A DNA stretch of 64,000 nt from Gemmatimonas sp. UBA7669 (GCF_002483225.1 NZ_DLHL01000047.1:58878-122877), one strand, 5' to 3'; positions 1 through 8,643 are shown, counted from the first letter of the stretch. The notes: generated from the sequence alone by a model not told the origin. Translations and numbers: made by a program.

Positions 1-145
1 CGCCAGCATCGCGCCGGGCGGTGTGGCCTGGCTTGACCTCGATGTCACGCCAGGACGCTACGCCATCTTCTGCTTCGCGCCCGATGCGCGAGACGCCAAA
101 CCCCACGCCGAACACGGCTTCCTGCAGATCGTCGACAACCGCTAG
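1..145 (+). CDS. C-terminal end of a cupredoxin-like protein (5' truncated)
   Basis: Only the last 47 codons lie in the window, read from base 2 to a TAG stop at 143-145. The tail contains PGRYAIFCFAPD followed by KPHAEHGF and a closing hydrophobic strand. A Gly-x-Tyr-x-x-x-Cys-(F/I)-x-Pro-Asp strand followed by Lys-Pro-His is typical of the C-terminal end of plastocyanin-like or azurin-like beta sandwiches, where Cys and a nearby His are copper ligands. The Cys at codon 24 and the His residues after it fit that reading. The upstream part is needed to confirm the fold. No terminator is obvious before the next gene at 238. Confidence 0.5.
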   Translation, partial: ASIAPGGVAWLDLDVTPGRYAIFCFAPDARDAKPHAEHGFLQIVDNR

Positions 146-237
146 CCGCGCACGAGGGCGCGCATCACGCCGTTGATGTTTGCGTCACGATGGACCGTCA
201 CCTTTGCGACTCCACCTACGTACAACAGGAGTATCGC

Positions 238-1404
238 ATGGGACCTGCATTTGCACTGCTCGGACTGATGACCCTCGCCGGCGCGTCGCTGCGTTCCGGC
301 CCACTCACCGCGCATGCCAGCGCGGTGCCACCAGGCGGCCCGCAGCCTGCCACGGGTCATGTCCTCGTAGTGGTCAGCAGTGCCGGCCGCGACAGCGGAC
401 GCACGCGCCCCGGCTTCGAGATGGACGAGTTCTCGCAAACCTGGCATATCCTCACCGCCAACGGTTTGCGCGTGACGGTGGCCAGTCCCGCGGGTGGCGC
501 GCCGCAGCCTGACGCCTTCAGCGCGAAGCGCGACTACAACGCCCGCCTGCTCGCCGACACCGCCGCCATGCGGCAATTGCGCAACACGCGGCGCACCGCG
601 GGGCTGCGTGCTGAGGACTTTGCCGCCGTGTTCATCGTGGGCGGCAAGGGCGCCATGTTTGACCTGCCGACGGACACCGCCCTCGTCCGTCTGGTAGGCC
701 AGATCCACGATCGCGGCGGTGTCGTGGGCGCCGTATGTCACGGCCCCGCTGCACTGGCCAGTGTGCGACTCAGCAACGGACAACGGCTCGTGGCCGGCAA
801 GCGTGTCACCGGCTTCACCGACGAAGAAGAAGTGGTCTTCGGCAAGAAGTGGCGGAGCGAGTATCCCTGGCTGCTGGAGGCGCAGCTGCGCAGCGTGGGC
901 GGCAAGTGGGAAGAATCCGGACTCATGCTCCCCCATGTGGTCCGCGACGATCGCCTCGTCACCGGCCAGAATCCGTACGCCACCGCCGCCACGGTGGAGA
1001 CGCTTATCACGGCCATGGGCCGCCCGCTCGCGGCGCGCACCCCGTGGCGCGACGAACGCAGTGTACGCTTTGCCGCCGACGCCCTCACGCGCGATCCGCT
1101 GGTGGTGCGACAGCAACTGGCCAAAGAGCGCAGCGAGATTGAGGTCGAGATGATCGGTCTCATCGGCTACTATCAACTGCAGGCCACCACCGACAGCACG
1201 CGGGTGCGCGAGGCACTCACCCTGCTCGAGTTGGCGGCTCCCTACATGCCCCAGCCGGAGATTTCGCTCGGCATGGCCGACGCCTTTCTCCGACTGGGCC
1301 GCGTTCGCGAAGCCAATGCCCTCGCTCGCCATGTAGCCGCGGAACACCCCGACCGCGCCGATGTCAAAACGCTACTCACCCAGCTTGAAGGTCGGAGCCG
1401 CTGA
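238..1404 (+). CDS. Secreted DJ-1/PfpI family protein with helical C-terminal extension
   Basis: Predicted 388 aa. The frame is open from an ATG at 190, but the ATG at 238 has an AGGAG six bases upstream (227-231) and opens directly into a hydrophobic signal peptide ending near ALTAHASA-like small residues, so 238 is preferred. The central domain is a class I glutamine-amidotransferase-like (DJ-1/PfpI) fold: GGKGAMFDLP forms the oxyanion turn and GAVCHGPAAL carries the nucleophile-elbow Cys at about residue 167. Proteins of this family include chaperone/deglycase and amidase-type members; the substrate here is unknown. After about residue 290 the family fold ends and a helical, TPR-like tail of about 90 residues follows, with a Leu/Ala-rich repeat-like pattern. 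The signal peptide implies periplasmic action. Confidence 0.8.
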   Translation: MGPAFALLGLMTLAGASLRSGPLTAHASAVPPGGPQPATGHVLVVVSSAGRDSGRTRPGFEMDEFSQTWHILTANGLRVTVASPAGGAPQPDAFSAKRDYNARLLADTAAMRQLRNTRRTAGLRAEDFAAVFIVGGKGAMFDLPTDTALVRLVGQIHDRGGVVGAVCHGPAALASVRLSNGQRLVAGKRVTGFTDEEEVVFGKKWRSEYPWLLEAQLRSVGGKWEESGLMLPHVVRDDRLVTGQNPYATAATVETLITAMGRPLAARTPWRDERSVRFAADALTRDPLVVRQQLAKERSEIEVEMIGLIGYYQLQATTDSTRVREALTLLELAAPYMPQPEISLGMADAFLRLGRVREANALARHVAAEHPDRADVKTLLTQLEGRSR

Positions 1405-1428
1405 GTTCTCCCGTGACCGAGTCCTCTC

Positions 1429-2139
1429 ATGACTGAGCGCATCGTGAAGCCTTCCACCGACAGCCTGCAGATTCTGGTCGTGGAGGATCACGCGGCACTC
1501 GGCCACGAGCTCGAAGTGCTGCTGACCGCAGACGGGCACCAGGTCACGCGGGCCTCCGACGGGCGCGCCGGACTCGCGCTGGCCCTCAGCGATCCGCCCG
1601 ATGTCCTGGTGCTGGACCTGTCATTGCCCGGAATCGACGGCCTCAAGGTATGCGAGCGGCTGCGCGCGGAGTCCGACCGCCACATCCCGGTGCTCATGCT
1701 CACCGCACGCGATGCGCTGCGCGACAAGCTCGATGGATTTGCCGTCGGCGCCGACGACTACCTCGTCAAGCCATTTGCCAGTGAGGAACTGCTCGCGCGT
1801 TGCCGCGCGCTCGCCCATCGGCGGCGCGCCGGCGCGCCGCATCTCCTGCAAATCGGCAGTCTCGTCATCGATCGACGCAGCGGGCTCATTACGCGAGAGG
1901 GACAGGTGCTGACGTTTCGGCATACAGCCGGCCGCATTCTCATCATGCTGGCCGAGGCCTGGCCACGGGCGGTCACACGCAGCGAACTCATTCGCCGACT
2001 CTGGCATGCCGACCCACCCGAGAGCGACCCGCTGCGTTCGCACATGTATCTGCTCAGGCAGGTACTCGACAAACCGTTTGCCACGCCCATGCTGGAAACG
2101 GTGCACGACGTGGGATTTCGACTGCGAGCAGACCAGTGA
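1429..2139 (+). CDS. OmpR/PhoB-type response regulator
   Basis: 236 aa. The N-terminal receiver domain has the acidic pair Glu19-Asp20, the phospho-acceptor Asp63 in VLVLDLSLPGIDG, Thr92 and Lys114 (VKPF). The C-terminal half is a winged-helix Trans_reg_C domain, with the recognition region around TRSELIRRLW and the terminal wing TVHDVGFRLR. The ATG at 1429 is used because the upstream GTG at 1412 runs straight into a stop; there is no strong Shine-Dalgarno. Its stop overlaps the GTG of the histidine kinase gene that follows (GTGA), so the two are translationally coupled and form a classical two-component pair. The signal sensed is not evident from the sequence. Confidence 0.93.
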   Translation: MTERIVKPSTDSLQILVVEDHAALGHELEVLLTADGHQVTRASDGRAGLALALSDPPDVLVLDLSLPGIDGLKVCERLRAESDRHIPVLMLTARDALRDKLDGFAVGADDYLVKPFASEELLARCRALAHRRRAGAPHLLQIGSLVIDRRSGLITREGQVLTFRHTAGRILIMLAEAWPRAVTRSELIRRLWHADPPESDPLRSHMYLLRQVLDKPFATPMLETVHDVGFRLRADQ

Positions 2140-3371
2140 CGCTCCAGATGCGCCTCGTGCGGGCCTTCGGCATGTTCACCCTGCTTGGCACGGTCGTGTA
2201 CAGTGCCATCACGGTCGTCCTGCTCTACAGCGTGGAGGACCAGGTCTTCGAGAAGCAGGTGCAGGAGGAAGCGGCGTGGCTTGAGGCCAATCGTCGTGCA
2301 GAGGGTCACTGGCCCGAGCCGCGCCTTCCGCACATGCAGCTCGCGACCTCGACATCGGCGCTGCCGCCCGACCTCGCCGCACCGCTGCGCGCCGAGCCGC
2401 GGCGGCATGAGTTCCGCGGCACGGATGGGCGTCACTATCACGTGCGCGCCGTCTCGCAGAACGCCGCGGGTCAACCGAATGCGTGGCTGGTGGCCGAGGT
2501 CAGCCGTCAGTTGGGCGTCAGGCCGCTACGGCGTGAACTGCTGATCAAGTGGCTGTTTGTGGTATCAGCGATTCTGCTCGGGGCCACATGGCTCGCACGG
2601 GCCGTGGCCCGTCGCATCACCACGCCGCTGCAGCAACTCGCCGAGGCCGTGGAATCCTCAGACGCGGTCGGCACCACGGTGCTGCGTGTGCCGCTCCCTG
2701 AGCATGCCGATCGCGAGGTGCGGGTGGTCACCTCGGCACTCGAAGCGTGGAGTGCACGTGTCGTGCAGCATGTGGCACGCGAACGGGCGTTCACCCGCGA
2801 TGTGAGCCACGAGCTCCGTACGCCGTTGAGTGTGCTGCGCAGCAGCGTGGAGCGCGCACGCACTGAACCTGGCGTGCCATTCGAAACACAGGCCGCGCTG
2901 GTTGTGGCAGCCCGTGCCACACAGGATTTGCAGCGCACCATCGACACCCTGCTCATGCTGGCCCGCGAGCAGGACACGCCGCGCCGCAACGATTCGGCCG
3001 TTCGTTCCGTGCTTGAGTCCGTCCTCATCGATCGGATCGAGGATTTCGAGACTCGTGGGCTCACGATCGACATCGATGTCCCCCGCAGCCTGCGCCTGCC
3101 CGTCTCGGATGACGTGCTGCAACTCATGTTGGCCAGTCTGTTCGACAATGTGCGCGATCACGCGGCGCCAGGTGTGGTCACGGTGCGCGGCGCAGCAGGA
3201 GGGGTGGAGCTGCACAACCACCGTCGCAGCGCATCTGGCAAGGGCCATGGATTTGGCCTGCCGCTGGTGGCGCGGCTTGCCGAAGCCACGGGGCTCGCCA
3301 TGAACGTGATCAGCGACGACAACAGCTTTGCCGTGCGTATCCGGCCTGCCCAGGCAGCCGCGCTCGACTGA
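2136..3371 (+). CDS. Membrane sensor histidine kinase with compact ATPase domain
   Basis: 411 aa from the GTG at 2136, which overlaps the regulator's stop codon; an in-frame ATG at 2148 is the alternative. Order of parts: a TM helix at about residues 8-32, an extracytoplasmic stretch of about 110 residues, a second TM helix (LFVVSAILLGATWLA), a HAMP segment, and a HisKA H-box FTRDVSHELRTPLSVLR with the phospho-acceptor at His225. The ATP-binding part is short: an N-box (ASLFDNVRDHA) leads in about 35 residues to a G2-like GHGFGLPLVARL. The usual Asp-x-Gly-x-Gly of the G1 box is missing; the equivalent place reads LHNHRRSA. It is clearly the partner of the adjacent response regulator. Activity of the reduced ATPase domain is an open question. 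Confidence 0.9.
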   Translation: MTLQMRLVRAFGMFTLLGTVVYSAITVVLLYSVEDQVFEKQVQEEAAWLEANRRAEGHWPEPRLPHMQLATSTSALPPDLAAPLRAEPRRHEFRGTDGRHYHVRAVSQNAAGQPNAWLVAEVSRQLGVRPLRRELLIKWLFVVSAILLGATWLARAVARRITTPLQQLAEAVESSDAVGTTVLRVPLPEHADREVRVVTSALEAWSARVVQHVARERAFTRDVSHELRTPLSVLRSSVERARTEPGVPFETQAALVVAARATQDLQRTIDTLLMLAREQDTPRRNDSAVRSVLESVLIDRIEDFETRGLTIDIDVPRSLRLPVSDDVLQLMLASLFDNVRDHAAPGVVTVRGAAGGVELHNHRRSASGKGHGFGLPLVARLAEATGLAMNVISDDNSFAVRIRPAQAAALD

Positions 3372-3375
3372 AGAA

Positions 3376-3401
3376 ACGCGGGCGGAGCACCGGCCTCGCG
3401 T
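3376..3401. terminator. Weak hairpin between convergent genes
   Basis: ACGCGGGC at 3376-3383 can pair with GCC-t-CGCGT at 3393-3401, leaving one bulged base. It lies exactly between the convergent ends of the kinase gene (3371) and the YdeI-like gene (3401). There is no T-run, so it is only a possible bidirectional terminator. Confidence 0.3.
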
Positions 3402-4000
3402 CAGGACCTTGTCTTGCCTTGCGGATGCACCGTCTCCCCGCGCTCGAGCATGGCCACAAACTCCGCAATGCGTTTCGCGCGTCCGGCAGCCGTCTTGAGC
3501 TGCAGCACACGAAACGTGAGCGCAAAGCGATTCTGCGCCGACAGCGTGGCGTACATCGCGCGGGCCTTCTTCGAGGCCATGATGGCGGTCAGCAGGTCGT
3601 CTGGCGCCTCCATCGTGGTGGCATAAGCCGCATCCCAACGCCCATCGGCCTGCGCCGCACGCACGTGCACCAGTCCATGCTCGGTCATCCGCCCCTCGCG
3701 AACCAGTCGCTCCACATTGACCCGGTTGATACGGCTCCACACCGACTTCGGGCGACGCGGACAAAAGCGCTGCACAAAGGACTCGTCATCCCATGACTTG
3801 CGGATGGCATCGATCCATCCCCAGCACAGCGCCACATCGATGGCTTCGGTCTGCGAGATCGTGGGACGTCCACTGCCCTTCTTGAACATGCGGATCCACA
3901 CCTCCTCGTCGGAGGCATGGTGTGTGGACAGCCAGTCGGCAAAAGCCGCCTGATCGACGAATTCCCTGATTCGTTCGGGACGCACGACAACGGGAGGCAT
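3401..4000 (-). CDS. YdeI/OmpD-associated family protein
   Basis: 199 aa from the ATG at 4000. The frame stays open to 4126, but that would overlap the end of the ankyrin gene (4047) and add residues without family character. The protein begins with a short motif in which a residue pair DQAAFADWL introduces the domain, followed by the hallmark block EVWIRMFKKGSGRP, the ALCWGWIDAIRKSWDD segment and RRPKSVWSRINRVNVERL. This Trp-rich arrangement is characteristic of the YdeI/OmpD-associated (bacteriocin-protection) family, whose members have been linked to resistance to cationic peptides and envelope stress; the biochemical role is not established. No signal peptide is visible. It follows the ankyrin gene on the same strand with a gap of 46 bp and may be co-transcribed. 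Confidence 0.85.
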   Translation of the reverse strand: MPPVVVRPERIREFVDQAAFADWLSTHHASDEEVWIRMFKKGSGRPTISQTEAIDVALCWGWIDAIRKSWDDESFVQRFCPRRPKSVWSRINRVNVERLVREGRMTEHGLVHVRAAQADGRWDAAYATTMEAPDDLLTAIMASKKARAMYATLSAQNRFALTFRVLQLKTAAGRAKRIAEFVAMLERGETVHPQGKTRS

Positions 4001-4046
4001 GCGACAATCTGCATTGGGCGCAGGCCTCCCGCTTGTCCCACCTGTG

Positions 4047-5717
4047 TCAGGCGTTGCGCAATCGCGCCGCCGTCCGCTCCAGTCCGCGAAACTGCGCCTC
4101 CTCGTACGGGCTTCGTCCCGCAGCATTGCGTACGTTGGTCGCGGCCCCGGCCGCCAGCAGTTCGTTCACTACCTCGGCGGCCAGATCATCATCGTCGGGC
4201 AGACAAAACAGCGGTACCGGTTCTGGCACACGTTCCAGACGATGGTTGGCCAGTGAGGGATCGCCCTGCAACACCTCGCGCAGGCGCGCGATCAGTCCGC
4301 TGCCCGCGAGCGCGCGTACATCACGCGTCACCCCGGCAAGTCGGGTGCTCACCGCATGGCGACCGAGGTGAAGACTCCAGCTGAACGGCGTGCCTTGAAA
4401 GCGATGCTCACGCAGGTCCACGGCAGCGCCGGCGCTGAGCAGCACCTCAATGGCCTCCAGCGCGCCACCTTCCGCCGCACGGTGCAGCGGCGTGGCGCCG
4501 GTCGCATCGCGCAGGTCAACCGCTGCGCCAAGCGCCAACAGGAGCCGTACCGCCTCGGCCTTGTTGCGACCAGCGACGCTGTGCAGCAGATGTGGATCAC
4601 GCAGCAGCGCAGGCTGTGCGGCCAACATGGTACGCGCCGTCTCGAGCTGGCCGTCCATGAGCTGAGCCAACACCGCATCCCGAAGCGGCAGCGCCTCCGC
4701 GCTGGCACCATGGGCCTCGAGGAGCGCCACCATGTCGGTATGGCCCGCCAGGCGCGCCACGGTATGTACCGGCCGCCCGACGTAACTGTGCAGCGTTGTC
4801 GCGTCCGCACCGTGCGCCAGCAGCCAGGCCGCGCGCCGCACATGCCGGTTGCTGACCGCGTTCCCCAACAGATAGTTCATCGTGTGCACCCGCACCGGCC
4901 CACTGAGCACACGGCCTTCCGTGGCAAACCAGAGCGACTCCCGGCCCTGCTGCACGCAGGCCTCCCACAGCCGAGCCGTCCAGTGTGGCTCGTCGTGCAC
5001 AATGGACGTGTTGTACAGCACCTGCGTGTCAAACGGGTCCGCGCCGCGCGCCAGCAGCAACTCCGCGAGGGCCTGAGCCTGTGGATGCGATGGCTTGTTG
5101 CCTTCACCCTGACCGATCACACCGCATAGTGCCGTGAACGGGTTGCCCCAGCCGTCATCGAACTGCGCCTTTGGGTCGGCGCCCGCGTCCAGCAGAATCA
5201 GTGCCGCTTCCACCGCACGCTCGCCATCAAGACGACCATAGGCCACGTGCAACAGTGGCGTCCAGCCACGCTCGCTGTCAGTCGCGCGAACCAGCTCCGG
5301 CTGCTGCGCCAGCATGCGGCGCAACACATCCACTGCCCCGGCAGCCGCAGCCGTAAACACGCTGTCAGCCGCAAGCTCCGGCTCACGCGACAGCAATCGA
5401 CGCGCGAGCGCGATCTCACCGCTCCATCCGTGTGACAACAGGACGCGCAGGTGGTCCGCACGCGTCTGTGCCGCGATCTGGCGATCGAGAGCGATCTGCT
5501 CCACCGCATCACGCAGCGCGGCCCAATGGGAGAACCCATACTCGCGCGCCAGTGCCTGCTGCACCGTGCGAAGAGTGGCGGGCTCCGGAACATCCGGCCA
5601 CACGGCCTTCAGCCGCTGCGCCGCCGCGTCATTGCCGGCATCGAGGGCGTGCAGCCAGCGCTTGGCCTCGAGCTTGAGCGCGGCCACACTACTGCGAGGG
5701 GATAGCTGTCGGGACAT
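4047..5717 (-). CDS. Ankyrin repeat protein
   Basis: 556 aa. The ATG at 5717 is preceded by AAGGAG at good spacing. After an N-terminal helical segment of about 100 residues (SSVAALKLEAKRWLHAL, then a region containing GFSHWAALRDAV) come ankyrin-type repeats. Clear repeat cores are GWTPLLHVAYGR, the pair LILLDAGADP and LLLARGADP, VHTVARLAGHTDMVALLEAHGA, and ATPLHRAAEGGALEAIEVLLSAGAAVDLR. The final repeat contains LLAAGAATNVRNAAGRSPYEEA. No catalytic domain, signal peptide or TM helix is visible, so it is most likely a cytosolic protein-interaction scaffold. The N-terminal region with SHWAAL resembles the leader found on many bacterial ankyrin proteins. The partner cannot be inferred from neighbours. 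Confidence 0.9.
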   Translation of the reverse strand: MSRQLSPRSSVAALKLEAKRWLHALDAGNDAAAQRLKAVWPDVPEPATLRTVQQALAREYGFSHWAALRDAVEQIALDRQIAAQTRADHLRVLLSHGWSGEIALARRLLSREPELAADSVFTAAAAGAVDVLRRMLAQQPELVRATDSERGWTPLLHVAYGRLDGERAVEAALILLDAGADPKAQFDDGWGNPFTALCGVIGQGEGNKPSHPQAQALAELLLARGADPFDTQVLYNTSIVHDEPHWTARLWEACVQQGRESLWFATEGRVLSGPVRVHTMNYLLGNAVSNRHVRRAAWLLAHGADATTLHSYVGRPVHTVARLAGHTDMVALLEAHGASAEALPLRDAVLAQLMDGQLETARTMLAAQPALLRDPHLLHSVAGRNKAEAVRLLLALGAAVDLRDATGATPLHRAAEGGALEAIEVLLSAGAAVDLREHRFQGTPFSWSLHLGRHAVSTRLAGVTRDVRALAGSGLIARLREVLQGDPSLANHRLERVPEPVPLFCLPDDDDLAAEVVNELLAAGAATNVRNAAGRSPYEEAQFRGLERTAARLRNA

Positions 5718-5785
5718 GACACACTCCTTCCGTGGTGGCCAGAGTCCGCTCGCTGTGGCCGGGAAGAAGAGATGTCACCCGGACG

Positions 5786-5809
5786 CAGCTCCGCCACTTG
5801 GCGGAACTG
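5786..5809 (-). terminator. Hairpin between proC and the ankyrin gene
   Basis: CAGCTCCGCC at 5786-5795 pairs with GGCGGAACTG at 5800-5809 (one mismatch, loop ACTT). On the minus strand it lies about 100 bp after the stop of proC and about 70 bp before the ankyrin start. No T-run follows. A terminator for proC or a leader structure are both possible. Confidence 0.4.
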
Positions 5810-5905
5810 CAGAATCGCACTGGGTGGGAGCAGGCTCCCTTGCCGCGGACTGGAGGCCCCCCAGCGGGGCGCTGTCCGTAACCTCGCCCTCAACTCGCCG
5901 CCTTG

Positions 5906-6733
5906 TCAACGCGCCCCAAGCCCCGCCGCCGCGCGCGTCGTGACCTCCACCGCGCGCGAGACCACCGAGCGGAAGCCGCCGTCTTCCAGCGCCAGCAAGC
6001 CGGCAATCGTGCAGCCCCCGGGCGAACTCACCTGATCGCGCAGCTCGGCCGGATGGCTGCCGGTCTCCAGCACCATGGCCGCCGCGCCCAGGGCCGTGCG
6101 CGCGGCCATGAACGTGGATACCTCACGGGACAGACCACAGGCCAATCCACCGGCAGCCAGCGCCTCAATCATCACGTACACGAAGGCCGGACCGCTGGCC
6201 GACAGCGCGGTCACGGCATCGAGATGCTTCTCGGCAAGCACCTGACAGGTCCCCAGCGCGCGGAAGATCTGTTCCACCTCCTGCAGATGCTCCGCCGTGG
6301 CGTGGCGGCCTGCACTGAGCACCGTGTGCCCCTGACCGATGAGACAGGGCGTGTTGGGCATGGCGCGGACCACCGGCCGCAGTCCACCCGTCAGCTGCTC
6401 CAGCGTGGACAGCGTCATGCCAGCCGCGATGGACACCACCAGTACATGGGCTGACAGTAGATGCAATTCGGCAAGAGCCTGCGCCACATCGTTGGGCTTC
6501 ACGCAAAGCAGCACGATGTCGGCGCCCTCGCCAGCCGTTGCTGCATCGTGCGCCCATCGCGCGCCGGTGAGCTGAGTGGCCAGATCGCGCGCAACGCTGA
6601 TGTCGCGATCCGCCAATGCGAGTTGGCTGGCGGTCACCACGCCGGCATGCACAAGCCCGGACGCGATGGCGCGACCCATGGTTCCGACTCCGATGATCGC
6701 TATGGACGAGGACAGCGTGTGCTGGGGTGACAT
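5906..6733 (-). CDS. proC: Pyrroline-5-carboxylate reductase
   Basis: 275 aa, the normal length for this enzyme, which reduces 1-pyrroline-5-carboxylate to L-proline with NAD(P)H in the last step of proline synthesis. The Rossmann motif IIGVGTMGRAIASGL is at residues 10-25. CVKPNDVAQAL and the MPNTPCLIG segment follow, and the C-terminal dimerisation/substrate domain has SASGPAFVYVMIEALAAGG and the signature VSSPGGCTIAGLLALEDGG. The ATG at 6733 is chosen because the frame upstream (open to 6865) adds Arg/Pro/Cys-rich residues that no ProC has. The gene stands alone between hairpins and is probably monocistronic. Confidence 0.95.
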   Translation of the reverse strand: MSPQHTLSSSIAIIGVGTMGRAIASGLVHAGVVTASQLALADRDISVARDLATQLTGARWAHDAATAGEGADIVLLCVKPNDVAQALAELHLLSAHVLVVSIAAGMTLSTLEQLTGGLRPVVRAMPNTPCLIGQGHTVLSAGRHATAEHLQEVEQIFRALGTCQVLAEKHLDAVTALSASGPAFVYVMIEALAAGGLACGLSREVSTFMAARTALGAAAMVLETGSHPAELRDQVSSPGGCTIAGLLALEDGGFRSVVSRAVEVTTRAAAGLGAR

Positions 6734-7041
6734 GAGGCGTGGGGCATGAGAACACGCCGTCGGGTACGGGCCACATGCACAACGCCCCGTCCGGCGCAGA
6801 GGCCGAACGGGGCGAAAGACGCTGCAAAGGCGCAGAAAAGCGCAGCGAGCTATCGGGGCAGACACTCCTGGGAGCGCAGCACAACCGTCCGGCGTCGAAT
6901 CGGGTTCGACGACGGTCGCGGTCGCGCACTGCGCACGGAGATGAGCTCTGAAGCCTGCATACCTGAACGGCTAGCGATCTGAAAGTCTCAGGTCAAGTCT
7001 GGCGGAACCGATTTGTGGGACGAGCACCACGGCTCCCGCCG
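6734..7041. other. 308-bp intergenic region without a credible gene
   Basis: Between the start of proC and the end of the exported SDR gene. Short plus-strand reading frames here are Arg-rich and lack any family character or ribosome-binding site. The only structure I see is the hairpin at 6783-6814. The stretch must contain the proC promoter on the minus strand, but no convincing -35/-10 pair could be picked out. Confidence 0.5.
6783..6814 (-). terminator. 13-bp stem hairpin downstream of the SDR gene
   Basis: CGCCCCGTCCGGC (6783-6795) pairs with GCCGAACGGGGCG (6802-6814) with one mismatch and a six-base loop GCAGAG. It is about 230 bp after the SDR stop on the minus strand and about 50 bp before proC. 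No T-run, so either a factor-assisted terminator or a proC leader structure. Confidence 0.4.
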
Positions 7042-8001
7042 TTACTTCACACGCGCGAGTGTTTCGTCCAACAGGCGAACCAGCGCCTCGCGATCATAGC
7101 TGAACTGATGACCGGCGTTGAGCTGCACCAACTCCTCCATCGCCTTGCGAATCGTGACCGCCGCCTGATTGGCTGCGGGCACCACCATGTATCGCGCACG
7201 CGGCTGCGGTGCCGTGAACGCGTGCAGCGCCGCGGCCGCCACACTGTCGGGCGGTGGATAGTTGTCGTAGTTGCCCATGGCGCGCACGAAGTTCTGCATG
7301 GCCGCCTCAAACGGCGTGCCCCGCGCGCGCTCGGCGGCCGCCTGCGCCGCCGACATCGTGTTGCGACCGATGTCCGAGCGATAGTTGCCGGGCTCGATGA
7401 GACTCGAGGTCACCCCCAGTGGCGCCATCTCCGCGCCGAGTGCGTCACCAAACGCTTCCACCGCATGCTTGCTCATGGAGTACACACCGAGCATCGGTCC
7501 CGACAGCACGCCGGAGATGGACGAGATGGTGACGACGCGCCCCTTGCTCGCAATGAGCAGCGGCGCGACGCCACGTGTGACACGCAGCGGCCCCATCACG
7601 TTCACGTCGAGTACGCGACGAAGTTCGTCATCGTCTGTGGCAATCAGCGGTCCGCCCGTGGCAACGCCGGCGTTGTTCACCACACCGTAGAGTCCGCGCC
7701 CGTCCCGCTGCGCCAATTGCACAAAGGCCGCAATGTCGGCGGTTGATGTGACATCCAGCCGCACGCCCTTCATGTTGGGGATGGCCGAGAGCGCCGCGAT
7801 ATCTTCGGCGCTTCGCGCCCCGGCGTATACGAAAAAGCCTTCGCGCGCGAGGCGTTCAGCGATGGTGCGACCAATGCCACTGCTTGCACCGGTGACGAGT
7901 ACCGCGCGCGGCGCAGCCGACTGCGCGGAAAGCGGTTGGCCGGCTGCGGCGAACAACGCCGAGCCGAGCAGGGCGAGACAGAGCGAACGGAGCAAACGCA
8001 T
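7042..8001 (-). CDS. Short-chain dehydrogenase/reductase with export signal
   Basis: 319 aa from the ATG at 8001. An ATG at 8046 is in frame, but 8001 puts a textbook signal peptide at the N-terminus (MRLLRSLCLALLGSALFAA, cleavage near LSAQ). The mature part is a classical SDR: TGASSGIG cofactor-binding motif, NNAG at the usual place, the catalytic Ser in SISGVLSG and the YSMSK Tyr-x-x-x-Lys pair. Classical SDRs reduce or oxidise small alcohols and ketones with NAD(P)H. The export signal is odd because nicotinamide cofactors are not normally available outside the cytoplasm; the segment might serve as an uncleaved anchor with the catalytic domain inside. The C-terminal 90 residues contain an Arg-rich and Pro-rich helix typical of longer SDRs. 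The substrate is unknown. Confidence 0.85.
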   Translation of the reverse strand: MRLLRSLCLALLGSALFAAAGQPLSAQSAAPRAVLVTGASSGIGRTIAERLAREGFFVYAGARSAEDIAALSAIPNMKGVRLDVTSTADIAAFVQLAQRDGRGLYGVVNNAGVATGGPLIATDDDELRRVLDVNVMGPLRVTRGVAPLLIASKGRVVTISSISGVLSGPMLGVYSMSKHAVEAFGDALGAEMAPLGVTSSLIEPGNYRSDIGRNTMSAAQAAAERARGTPFEAAMQNFVRAMGNYDNYPPPDSVAAAALHAFTAPQPRARYMVVPAANQAAVTIRKAMEELVQLNAGHQFSYDREALVRLLDETLARVK

Positions 8002-8184
8002 GGCGGGGCGGATTGGGGAGGGCTCAGCGGCTGACCCTGACGTCAACCACCGCGTGGTGCGCCCGATTGTAGTAAGGCCGGTGCGGCGCCGCCAGCATTT
8101 TTCACATCACCATTCATCCCACGTGCCCAACGGCGCGAAGGAAGGACCAACAGCTGCTATTCCGTGACGCGCGTCCGTGGCGCG

Positions 8185-8643
8185 CTACGGTTCCCGTCGA
8201 TGGAAGATCCAGTCGGTTGTCGCGGGCTGTCCTCCGGCTCGGCGCACGAGCAGGGCCACCTGGCCGCGATGATGACTGCCATGCAGCAGCACCTGCGTGA
8301 CGATCTCGTCCACAGTATTGCTGAATCGCGCACCGGTGCCGGTTCGGTACTCCACCGTCGATGCCAGAACGGCCTCGCCCTGAGCAGCCACTTCGCGCCA
8401 TCCCGTCAGACTTTCGCGCGACAGTTCCGCGGCTTCGGCCAGCGTCAGCGTGGGCCACACGACATGCCGTGGCACCGCCCCAACCACGCGCGAGTACCAC
8501 ACGTGTTGAGCGGCCGCCATGTGTGCGTAGAGCCGCACACACTCGGCATGGGCCTCGCTCGTTGCATCGAGCGATTCAATGGACGCCCGGGTCCGCTCGT
8601 CGGCCCAGGCCAGATGGGTCAGCAGGGAGGAGAGATCGGCCAT
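8185..8643 (-). CDS. DinB family protein
   Basis: 152 aa four-helix-bundle protein of the DinB/YfiT-like metalloenzyme superfamily. Visible landmarks are the first helix LSSLLTHLAWADERTRASI with the early His, the second helix with AHMAAAQHVWYSRV, and the closing motif HGSHHRGQVALLVRRAGGQP. The three His residues (His10, the His in helix 2 and the first His of HHRGQ) match the metal-binding triad of the family. Members act as thiol-dependent transferases or hydrolases (for example bacillithiol-dependent ones) or have no known substrate. The original Bacillus dinB is DNA-damage inducible, but nothing here shows LexA control. The gene is followed on the opposite side by a DUF429 gene on the same strand 46 bp upstream. 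Confidence 0.85.
   Translation of the reverse strand: MADLSSLLTHLAWADERTRASIESLDATSEAHAECVRLYAHMAAAQHVWYSRVVGAVPRHVVWPTLTLAEAAELSRESLTGWREVAAQGEAVLASTVEYRTGTGARFSNTVDEIVTQVLLHGSHHRGQVALLVRRAGGQPATTDWIFHRREP

Noticed and set aside
142..1347. Minus-strand reading frame of 401 codons opposite the DJ-1/PfpI gene
   Set aside because: Low-complexity Gly/Ala/His/Arg composition without domain motifs; the plus strand has a clear family, signal peptide and ribosome-binding site.
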